This document shows positions 1-5,670 of a DNA stretch of 17,415 nucleotides, in pieces (the stretch's first letter is position 1; every line of letters begins with the position of its first letter). The notes beneath the pieces were generated by a model. The model ran no database searches, had not been told where the DNA came from, and worked only from the letters and a program-made list of their open reading frames with translations. Source of the stretch: Dokdonella_A sp040002595 (GTDB lineage: Bacteria > Pseudomonadota > Gammaproteobacteria > Xanthomonadales > Rhodanobacteraceae); assembly GCA_040002595.1 (NCBI GenBank), contig JBDUED010000032.1, positions 1 to 17,415 of the forward strand, written 5' to 3'. The position numbers and the translations under genes are program-made.

Positions 1-42
1 CGAGGCCAGCACCGTTTTCCGCAGCAACGACTTCTTGATCAT
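1..42 (-). CDS. 5' end of a protein with a signal-like N-terminus, possibly a TonB-dependent receptor (partial)
   Basis: The minus strand reads ATG at 42-40 and stays open to the window edge, giving MIKKSLLRKTVLAS. This is a basic N-region (KK, RK) leading into hydrophobic residues, as at the start of an exported protein. A strong purine-rich ribosome binding site (GGGAGGG, plus-strand 50-56) lies 7 nt before the ATG, which supports a real start. The gene follows the LacI regulator on the same strand with 48 bp between them. In Xanthomonadales, LacI regulators often sit beside TonB-dependent receptors for sugar uptake, so a receptor is a reasonable guess, but only 14 codons are visible and the product cannot be identified from them. 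Confidence 0.5.
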   Translation of the reverse strand, partial: MIKKSLLRKTVLAS

Positions 43-90
43 GATCTGTCCCTCCCAGGTGAACCCTTGAATCAAAATGACTCAGATAAA

Positions 91-1131
91 TTATTTGGCA
101 TCCACTAAGGAGCCCGCAGCGACGGACGCAAGCCGCAAGCGCTGGCGGCATGAGGTGCGAACGACGAGCTCGCACGACACGGGCGCCTGCGCGGGCTCGG
201 GCTGCGCCGGAGCCTCAAGCTGGGCGGCCAATCGTTCCAGCGCCGCCTCTCCCAGATCGGCGATCCGCACACGCATTGTCGTCAGGGGTGGCGCGATGAA
301 GCGCGCGATTGGAACATCGTCAAAACCGGCGAGGCCGATATCGTCAGGAACGCGAAATCCGCGCTCGCCGAGCGCGGACAGGCAGCCGAATGCCATCATG
401 TCGTTCGCTGCAAAGATCGCATCTGGCATTCGCTTGCCGGTCTGCAGTCGCGAGACCGCTCGGTAGCCGGAATCCTCGCTGAAATCGCCTGGCAGGACGA
501 GCGCGGGCATGCCCGGACCGAAGCTTGCCAGCGCATCGCGATATCCGCGCAAGCGTTCGTCCGCGTCAAAATTGAGGGCCGGACCGGCAACGAATGCAAT
601 GCGGCGATATCCACAGTCGAAAAGATGGCGGGTCATTGTCCGAGCGCCGCCATAATTGTCGATCGAAAGCGAAGGAAAGCGGTGATCAGACCGCATGTTC
701 ATCAGCACGGTCGGCAACGACAACGGTAGATGCTCTGCGAGAAAACTGGCATCCGTATCCGGCGACATGACAAGCAGGCCATCGACGCGCCCGCACAACG
801 CGCGCAGAACCTCGATGGTTTCGCGCTGCGATCCATGCGCACTCGATACAAGAAGATGCAAGCCGCGCGCGCGCGCGGCGCAATCCATGCCGCGGATCAG
901 TTCAGAAAAAAATTCGCCGTGCAGATCTGGCAGCACCACGCCGATGGCGTGCGTGCGCCGCGTGATGAGACTGCGCGCGGCGCTGTTGGGCATGTAGCGA
1001 AGGTGGGCGGCGACGCTGACGATGCGCTGACGGGTGGCGTTTGTGACGTTATCGTTACCGTTTAGGGCGCGCGACACCGAGGCGACTGAAACGCCTGCGA
1101 CCCGGGCAACATCTTTGATCGTCACGTTCAC
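91..1131 (-). CDS. LacI family transcriptional regulator
   Basis: The 346-residue protein has the LacI/GalR layout. The N-terminal helix-turn-helix (residues 4-24, TIKDVARVAGVSVASVSRAL) is followed by the hinge-helix region (about 47-58, YMPNSAARSL). A periplasmic-binding-protein-like effector domain begins near residue 62 (IGVVLPDL...GEFFSELIRG) and ends around 330, containing GLAGFDDVPIARFIAPPLTTMRV. These proteins bind palindromic DNA as dimers and release or bind it when a sugar-type ligand occupies the C-terminal domain. The start is GTG (1131-1129); no in-frame ATG lies upstream and the Shine-Dalgarno is weak. A perfect 18-bp LacI-type palindrome lies 23 bp upstream, so autoregulation is likely. 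The next gene downstream on this strand (start at 42) is a probable target. The ligand cannot be told from sequence. Confidence 0.93.
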   Translation of the reverse strand: MNVTIKDVARVAGVSVASVSRALNGNDNVTNATRQRIVSVAAHLRYMPNSAARSLITRRTHAIGVVLPDLHGEFFSELIRGMDCAARARGLHLLVSSAHGSQRETIEVLRALCGRVDGLLVMSPDTDASFLAEHLPLSLPTVLMNMRSDHRFPSLSIDNYGGARTMTRHLFDCGYRRIAFVAGPALNFDADERLRGYRDALASFGPGMPALVLPGDFSEDSGYRAVSRLQTGKRMPDAIFAANDMMAFGCLSALGERGFRVPDDIGLAGFDDVPIARFIAPPLTTMRVRIADLGEAALERLAAQLEAPAQPEPAQAPVSCELVVRTSCRQRLRLASVAAGSLVDAK

Positions 1132-1154
1132 AACTGGGATGCAGTCCCGGAGGC

Positions 1155-1172
1155 GATGTAAACGTTTACATC
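1155..1172. promoter_or_regulatory. LacI-family operator, perfect 18-bp palindrome
   Basis: GATGTAAACGTTTACATC is its own reverse complement over all 18 bases with a central CpG, the classic geometry of a LacI/GalR-family operator. It lies 23 bp upstream of the regulator's GTG and 10 bp downstream of a consensus -35 hexamer, where the spacer and -10 would be. A bound repressor should therefore block the regulator's own promoter. Only one copy was found in the window. Confidence 0.85.
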
Positions 1173-1182
1173 ATGCGACTGG

Positions 1183-1188
1183 TGTCAA
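1183..1188 (-). promoter_or_regulatory. -35 element of the LacI regulator promoter
   Basis: On the minus strand this hexamer is a perfect TTGACA. A 17-18 bp spacer would put the -10 inside the palindromic operator (1155-1172), where the match to TATAAT is poor (ACGTTT or CGTTTA). The -35 is clear but the -10 is not, so the promoter is a proposal. Confidence 0.45.
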
Positions 1189-1301
1189 TCCCTTGTCATG
1201 TTGCGATACAGCAGCGTGAGCTGGCGCGCGGCCAGTTAAACGGGGTTGCAGGTTGCCCACGCCATCGCGCTTTGTCCATTTGCGGGTCACGCCGCTGCTG
1301 T

Positions 1302-1320
1302 AAAAACGCACTGAAGTGCG
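1302..1320 (-). terminator. possible Rho-independent terminator reading leftwards
   Basis: On the minus strand CGCAC-TTCA-GTGCG forms a 5-bp GC-rich stem with a 4-nt loop, followed directly by TTTTTA. The stem is short, so strength is uncertain. No minus-strand gene ends here; it would stop transcripts that start to the right, for example from the AT-rich MerC promoter region, or end a small unannotated RNA. Confidence 0.35.
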
Positions 1321-1382
1321 ACTTCCCGGCAATGGGCCCCATGCGTCCAGGGGGCAAAGTCTGAGCATTTCCGCCCATGATA

Positions 1383-1397
1383 TGTTATTGTATAACA
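1383..1397. promoter_or_regulatory. Zur-box-like dyad, site A
   Basis: TGTTAT-TGT-ATAACA is a perfect inverted repeat with 6-bp arms and a 3-bp spacer. The core GTTAT-NNN-ATAAC matches the centre of the gammaproteobacterial Zur consensus (TGTTATANTATAACA, from memory of the family). It lies in the AT-rich region upstream of the MerC-CDF genes. The binding protein is inferred. Confidence 0.6.
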
Positions 1398-1482
1398 ACA
1401 ATAGCGAAAACCCTGCTTGGAGTGCCATATCGCATGAATCGTGCCTGATCACTTCATTTCAGTCGATCGAGTGACTTGATTA

Positions 1483-1495
1483 GTTATGTTATAAC
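1483..1495. promoter_or_regulatory. Zur-box-like dyad, site B
   Basis: GTTAT-GTT-ATAAC repeats the architecture of site A: identical 5-bp arms and a 3-bp spacer, with centres 99 bp apart. It ends 13 bp before the MerC ATG at 1509. This argues against a longer MerC reading that would start at the TTG at 1476, because the operator would then be coding. Confidence 0.6.
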
Positions 1496-1508
1496 GTCGA
1501 TCAATGCC

Positions 1509-1940
1509 ATGAATACCGAGCTGAAACGACCTTCCCTATTTGCGCGACTCGCCGATCGCTTCGGAGCGACCGCGTCGCTGCTGTGCGCCGTGCATTGCGC
1601 GCTATTACCCGTGGTGATCGCGCTTCTGCCCGCACTGGGTCTGGGTTTTCTAGCCGATCACCGTTTCGAACATGCGTTCATAGCTTTCGCCAGCGTGCTC
1701 GCGCTGACCACGTTGGCGATCGGTTTCCGCCGTCACCAGGATTTTCGTGCGTTCTGGTTTTTGCTGCCGGGCATCGGATTGTTGTTCGCTGGAATCTTCA
1801 TCGAGTTCCAGAACAGCGCAATTGTGCATGCAGTGCTGGTTGCCATGGGTGGCAGCCTGGTGGCGATCGCGCATCTGACGAATTTGCGCCTGACGCATGG
1901 GCACGTGCATAGCGCGGGATGCGGGCATCGAACGGCGTGA
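1509..1940 (+). CDS. MerC domain membrane protein, probable metal transport
   Basis: This 143-residue protein has four likely membrane helices (roughly residues 19-45, 53-73, 81-99 and 104-123). The first carries a CAVHC motif (C26, H29, C30), the metal-thiol site typical of the MerC family, and the C-terminus is a His/Cys tail (HGHVHSAGCGH). MerC proteins move mercuric or other soft divalent ions across the inner membrane. With no merR, merA, merT or merP nearby, a mercury-resistance role is unlikely. The partner is a zinc-type CDF transporter 63 bp downstream, so zinc or a related ion is more plausible (inference). ATG 1509 was preferred over the in-frame TTG at 1476, since the latter would put a Zur-like operator inside the gene. 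No clear Shine-Dalgarno is visible. Confidence 0.8.
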   Translation: MNTELKRPSLFARLADRFGATASLLCAVHCALLPVVIALLPALGLGFLADHRFEHAFIAFASVLALTTLAIGFRRHQDFRAFWFLLPGIGLLFAGIFIEFQNSAIVHAVLVAMGGSLVAIAHLTNLRLTHGHVHSAGCGHRTA

Positions 1941-2003
1941 TTGTGTAGCTGCGCGGGAGGCCTTTAGCATTCCGCTCATGCCCAACCTTCTCCATCCGGC
2001 AGC

Positions 2004-2936
2004 ATGAGTCGCGGGCACGCCCACGCACACACAGGTCATCACGGCCGCGAGCGGCGCTTGTTGATCGCGTTTGTGCTGACGGTCGTTACCCTGGTGGCCG
2101 AAGCGGGTGGCGGCTGGTTATCGGGTTCGCTCGCATTGCTTGCCGATGCCGGCCACATGCTGGTGGATGCGGCCGCCTTGCTGTTTGCCTGGCTCGGCGC
2201 GCACTACGCGCGGCGCCCTGCGGATGCACGGCGCAGTTTCGGGTATGCGCGCCTTGAAGTGCTGGTCGGCTACAGCAATGCGCTGTTGCAGTTTGTGCTC
2301 GTCGCGTGGATAGCCAGCGAGGCGGTCATGCGTTTGCGCGAACAACACCCGATCCTGTCCGGCACCATGTTCATCGTCGCGGTAGCAGGTTTTGTGGTCA
2401 ATGCATTCGTGTTGTTCGCGCTGTCGGGTGACGATCACGACGATCTCAACACGGCAAGCGCGCGGCTGCATGTGCTGGGCGACCTGTTCGGTTCGCTTGG
2501 CGCAATTGTCGCCGCGTTGCTGATTCGTTACTTCGGTTGGCTTTGGGCCGATCCGTTGTTTTCGATTCTCGTTTCGCTGTTGATCCTGTCGAGCGCATGG
2601 AGATTGTTGCGCCGGTCTGCACACATCCTGCTGGAAGGCGCGCCTGAAGGCATGGACGCAGAGCGGATCGGCAACGTGCTGAAAAGCGAAGCGCCGGGCG
2701 TTTGTGAAGTGCATCACGTGCACGTGTGGCAGCTTGCCGGGGGCTACCATGTGGCGACATTGCACGCGCGATTGCTCGACGGCACGAATGCGGATCAGGC
2801 CATTGGCTCGATCCAGGCGATCTTGCGTGAGCGCTTCCGCATCGAACACGCGACGGTGCAACTGGAGCGGTTCGACTGCAGCGACGCCCACTGCGGCCCC
2901 CAACAGGATCGCCCGCTCGCGGCTACACGACGCTAG
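2004..2936 (+). CDS. cation diffusion facilitator (ZitB/CzcD-type zinc exporter)
   Basis: The 310-residue protein matches the CDF family, proton-coupled exporters of Zn2+ and related ions in the inner membrane. A His-rich N-terminus (HAHAHTGHH) precedes six predicted helices. Transmembrane helix 2 carries ADAGHMLVDAAALLFA with H51 and D55, and helix 5 carries HVLGD with H156 and D160. The two HxxxD pairs form the family transport site, and His in helix 2 is associated with zinc selectivity. After about residue 205 comes the cytoplasmic ferredoxin-like dimerisation domain (EVHHVHVWQLAGGYHVATLHARL). It lies 63 bp after the MerC gene on the same strand, so co-transcription is likely but a separate promoter cannot be excluded. 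The length is normal. Confidence 0.93.
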   Translation: MSRGHAHAHTGHHGRERRLLIAFVLTVVTLVAEAGGGWLSGSLALLADAGHMLVDAAALLFAWLGAHYARRPADARRSFGYARLEVLVGYSNALLQFVLVAWIASEAVMRLREQHPILSGTMFIVAVAGFVVNAFVLFALSGDDHDDLNTASARLHVLGDLFGSLGAIVAALLIRYFGWLWADPLFSILVSLLILSSAWRLLRRSAHILLEGAPEGMDAERIGNVLKSEAPGVCEVHHVHVWQLAGGYHVATLHARLLDGTNADQAIGSIQAILRERFRIEHATVQLERFDCSDAHCGPQQDRPLAATRR

Positions 2937-2959
2937 CAAGGCGCACGACAGCGCGGAGT

Positions 2960-2989
2960 TTGCCGAGGCGGGCGTCGAGCCGCGATAAT
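2960..2989 (+). promoter_or_regulatory. possible serS promoter
   Basis: TTGCCG at 2960-2965 (4/6 to TTGACA) and GATAAT at 2984-2989 (5/6 to TATAAT) are 18 bp apart. Transcription would start near 2996, leaving a leader of about 23 nt before the serS ATG at 3019. Identified by eye only. Confidence 0.35.
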
Positions 2990-3018
2990 CGGTGGTCTTC
3001 GCAATTGGAAAAATCCTC

Positions 3019-4296
3019 ATGCTTGATCCGCTGCTGTTGCGCGGCCACCTCGCCGAAACCGCCGCGCGTCTTGCCGCGCGCGGATTCGGCCTCAACACCG
3101 CGGAGCTCGAATCGATCGAGGCGCAGCGCAAGAGCGCCCAGGTCCAGACGCAGGAACTGCAGAATCTGCGCAACACCCGCTCGAAGGCGATCGGCATCGC
3201 GAAAAGCACGGGCGAAGACGCGACTGCGCTGCTGGCCGAGGTTGCCGGCATCGGCGACAAGCTCAAAGCGAATGAGCAGCAGCTTGCGCAGATCCATACG
3301 AAGCTCGCGGACATCGCGCTCGGCATTCCGAATCTGCCCGATGCATCGGTTCCCCCCGGCACTGATGAATCGGACAATGTCGAACAGCACCGTTGGGGCA
3401 CGCCGCGCGTATTCGATTTCGCGGTCAAGGACCACGTCGAGCTGGGCGCGCACAAGGGCTGGCTCGATGGCGACTCGGGCGCGAAATTGTCCGGCGCGCG
3501 CTTCACCGTGCTGCGCGGCGAATTGGCGCGACTGCATCGCGCGTTGGCGCAGTTCATGCTCGACTTGCATACCGGCGAACACGGTTATCTGGAATGCAAC
3601 GTGCCGCTGATCGTCAACGCCGATTCGATGCAGGGTACCGGCCAGTTGCCCAAGTTTGGCGAGGACTTGTTCTCGACCGAGGTTGGCGAGACCACGCGTT
3701 ATCTGATTCCGACTGCCGAAGTATCGCTGACCAATATCGTGCGCGACGAGATCGTCGAAGCCGACCGTTTGCCGCTGCGCATGGCTGCGCACTCGCTGTG
3801 TTTCCGTGCGGAAGCGGGTTCGCATGGGCGTGACACGCGCGGCATGATCCGCCAGCACCAGTTCGAAAAAGTCGAGTTGGTCAGCATCGTCAAGGCGTCC
3901 GAAAGTAGCAGCGAACATGAGCGCATGACGCGCTGCGCGGAAGTGGTGCTGGAAAAACTCGGACTTCCGTACCGGCGCATGCTGCTATGCGCAGGCGACA
4001 TGGGATTTACTGCCGCGAAAACCTGGGATCTTGAAGTCTGGTTGCCGTCGCAGAACACGTATCGCGAAATTTCCTCGTGCTCCAACTGCACGGATTTCCA
4101 GGCGCGGCGCATGCAGGCGCGCTGGCGCAATCCAGAAACCGGCAAGAACGAACTGGTGCATACACTCAACGGTTCGGGCGTCGCAGTCGGCCGCGCGTTG
4201 ATCGCCGTGATGGAGAACTACCAGAACGCGGATGGATCGATCGCAGTACCGCAGGCGTTGCGCCGCTATATGGGCGAGGCCGAGCGGATTGCCTAG
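3019..4296 (+). CDS. serS: seryl-tRNA synthetase
   Basis: This cytoplasmic class II synthetase charges tRNA-Ser (and tRNA-Sec) with serine. The 425 residues agree with the usual size of about 430. An N-terminal tRNA-binding coiled coil covers about residues 25-100 (rich in Q, K, E and L). The core follows, with the serine-binding TAE (232-234), motif 2 (FRAEAGSHGRDTRG, 262-275) and motif 3 (NGSGVAVGRALIAVMEN, 384-400). ATG 3019 was chosen because MLDPLLLRGHL is the canonical SerS start and GGAAAA lies just upstream; an in-frame GTG at 2992 would add nine non-homologous residues. The gene converges on the thiolase gene, with a REP doublet between them. Confidence 0.98.
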   Translation: MLDPLLLRGHLAETAARLAARGFGLNTAELESIEAQRKSAQVQTQELQNLRNTRSKAIGIAKSTGEDATALLAEVAGIGDKLKANEQQLAQIHTKLADIALGIPNLPDASVPPGTDESDNVEQHRWGTPRVFDFAVKDHVELGAHKGWLDGDSGAKLSGARFTVLRGELARLHRALAQFMLDLHTGEHGYLECNVPLIVNADSMQGTGQLPKFGEDLFSTEVGETTRYLIPTAEVSLTNIVRDEIVEADRLPLRMAAHSLCFRAEAGSHGRDTRGMIRQHQFEKVELVSIVKASESSSEHERMTRCAEVVLEKLGLPYRRMLLCAGDMGFTAAKTWDLEVWLPSQNTYREISSCSNCTDFQARRMQARWRNPETGKNELVHTLNGSGVAVGRALIAVMENYQNADGSIAVPQALRRYMGEAERIA

Positions 4297-4318
4297 CGAT
4301 ACCTCGGATTGCATGACC

Positions 4319-4391
4319 TGTGGGAACGCCGGAAGGCGCGGTGGTTCCCAGGTTGGCGCAGAGAAGCATCGCGGCTTCCGCCGCTCCCACA
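4319..4391. repeat. REP doublet (REPIN-like), two inverted halves
   Basis: Two 31-nt halves face each other across an 11-bp spacer: the plus-strand copy at 4319-4349 and the minus-strand copy at 4391-4361. By my alignment they match at 25 of 31 positions. Both begin TGTGGGA and both contain a hairpin with a GGAA loop: CGCC-GGAA-GGCG in the left half and CGGC-GGAA-GCCG in the right. One stem base pair is swapped on both sides, keeping pairing. The whole element can fold as one long hairpin and lies between convergent serS and thiolase genes, where it could also act as a transcription barrier. No RAYT transposase is in the window. Confidence 0.7.
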
Positions 4392-4398
4392 AAACGGA

Positions 4399-5595
4399 TC
4401 AAAGCGCCTCGAAAATGCCCGCGGCACCCATGCCGGTGCCGATGCACATGGTGACCATTCCGTATTTCTTTTTGCGCCGGCGCAGACCGTGAATCAAGGT
4501 GGCTGCGCGCACTGCGCCGGTCGCGCCGAGTGGATGGCCGAGCGCGATTGCGCCACCGAGCGGATTGACCTTCGACATGTCCAAACCGATCTCGCGGATC
4601 ACCGCCAGCGATTGCGCCGCAAATGCTTCGTTGAGTTCGATCCAGTCGAGTTGGTCGCGGGTGATGCCGGTTTGTGCGAGCGCTTTGGGAATTGCCGCGA
4701 TCGGGCCGATGCCCATGATTTCGGGCGGCACGCCCGCGACCGCGAAGCCGACAAAGCGTGCGATCGGCTGCAGGTTGTAGTCCTTGATCGCCTTCGCGCT
4801 GGCAAGCAGCAGTGCGCCGGCGCCGTCGGACATCTGCGACGAATTGCCGGCCGTGACGCTGCCGCCCATGCGGAAAACGGGCTTCAACCTCGCCAGACCT
4901 TCGAGGCTGGAATCCTTGCGTGGGCCTTCGTCGGTCCAGATCACGCGTGAGTCATCGCGGATCGTGTGCGTGGCGAGATCGGGATAGTGATCGGCTAGCG
5001 TGAAAGGTGCGATCTCGTCGACAAATTCACCGGCTGCGATTGCAGCGAGCGCTTTCTGGTTCGAAGCGAGCGCGAAGGCGTCCTGATCCTCGCGACTGAC
5101 CTTCCATTGCTCGGCGACTTTCTCCGCGGTGATGCCCATGCCGTAGGCAATTGCGACGTGCTCGTCGAGGAACGCGGCAGGGTTCATCGCGATCTTGTGG
5201 CCCATCATTGGCACCATGCTCATGCTTTCGGTGCCGCCGGCAAGCATGAGATCCGCTTCTCCCAGACGGATGCGGTCGGCCGCCATCGCGATTGCCTGCA
5301 AGCCGGACGAACAAAACCGGTTGACCGTGACGCCCGGAACCGTATTGGGCAGTCCGGCAAGCAAAACGCCGATGCGGGCGACGTTCATGCCTTGCTCTGC
5401 TTCCGGCATCGCGCAGCCGATGATGGCGTCGCCAATGCGCGCCGGATCGATGCCTGGCGCTCTTGCGATCGCCGCGCGAATCACATGCGCGAGCAGATCG
5501 TCGGGCCGCGTATGGCGAAACACGCCGCGTGGCGCCTTGCCGACCGGCGTGCGCACGGCAGAGACGATGTAGGCGTCGTGGTTTTGTGGGCTCAT
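4399..5595 (-). CDS. fadA: acetyl-CoA acyltransferase (3-ketoacyl-CoA thiolase)
   Basis: The 398-residue protein is a degradative-type thiolase that cleaves 3-ketoacyl-CoA with CoA to give acetyl-CoA and a shortened acyl-CoA, the last step of beta-oxidation. The nucleophile is Cys95 (VNRFCSSGLQAI). The other conserved elements are NEAFAAQ (322-328), GGAIALGHPLGATGA with His354, and CIGTGMGAAG with the general base Cys384. ATG 5595 was preferred because GGAG stands 8 nt upstream; a GTG at 5634 would extend the protein through a hairpin. It lies 75 bp downstream of the FadN-type gene on the same strand, consistent with a psrA-fadN-fadA transcription unit. Acetyl-CoA acetyltransferase activity is possible, and chain-length preference cannot be read from sequence. 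Confidence 0.93.
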   Translation of the reverse strand: MSPQNHDAYIVSAVRTPVGKAPRGVFRHTRPDDLLAHVIRAAIARAPGIDPARIGDAIIGCAMPEAEQGMNVARIGVLLAGLPNTVPGVTVNRFCSSGLQAIAMAADRIRLGEADLMLAGGTESMSMVPMMGHKIAMNPAAFLDEHVAIAYGMGITAEKVAEQWKVSREDQDAFALASNQKALAAIAAGEFVDEIAPFTLADHYPDLATHTIRDDSRVIWTDEGPRKDSSLEGLARLKPVFRMGGSVTAGNSSQMSDGAGALLLASAKAIKDYNLQPIARFVGFAVAGVPPEIMGIGPIAAIPKALAQTGITRDQLDWIELNEAFAAQSLAVIREIGLDMSKVNPLGGAIALGHPLGATGAVRAATLIHGLRRRKKKYGMVTMCIGTGMGAAGIFEAL

Positions 5596-5608
5596 TGCGT
5601 TTTCTCCA

Positions 5609-5634
5609 GTGCGCGGACCCGATGTCCGCGGCAC
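5609..5634. other. intercistronic hairpin between fadN-like and thiolase genes
   Basis: CGCGGAC and GTCCGCG pair over 7 bp around a 5-nt loop. A further GTG/CAC pairing lies outside one bulged base, giving about 10 bp in total. In the minus-strand message it sits immediately before the thiolase Shine-Dalgarno (GGAG, plus-strand 5603-5607). There is no following T-tract, so it is not an ordinary intrinsic terminator; a role in mRNA processing or translation is possible. Confidence 0.5.
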
Positions 5635-5670
5635 ATCATTGATTTTTCTGGACGAGCGATGATGAAGCCA

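Larger units (their letters stand above)
1132..1508. other. 377-bp divergent intergenic region
   Basis: This stretch separates the minus-strand LacI gene from the plus-strand MerC gene. It holds the LacI operator (1155-1172) and its -35 box, a possible minus-strand terminator hairpin (1302-1320), and two GTTAT-NNN-ATAAC dyads (1384-1396 and 1483-1495). The base composition is locally AT-rich from about 1378 to 1500, unlike the flanking genes, as expected for promoter DNA. Open frames across it show no recognisable protein, and I found no tRNA or known riboswitch. Confidence 0.7.

Noticed and set aside
1230..1370. A possible cobalamin-type riboswitch in the intergenic region
   Set aside because: Some G/C-rich motifs looked suggestive, but the conserved B12-box blocks are absent on both strands.
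1171..1452. A 93-codon minus-strand frame in the LacI-MerC gap
   Set aside because: No recognisable domain, no ribosome binding site, and it runs across a hairpin and a Zur-like dyad; the region is better explained as regulatory DNA.
1509..1940. A mercury-resistance (mer) operon
   Set aside because: Only a MerC-type protein is present; no merR, merA, merT or merP is nearby and the partner is a zinc-type CDF.
2118..3918. Long minus-strand open frames (479 and 331 codons) opposite the CDF and serS genes
   Set aside because: They are antisense shadows of GC-rich genes, show no recognisable family, and the plus-strand genes have complete family motifs.
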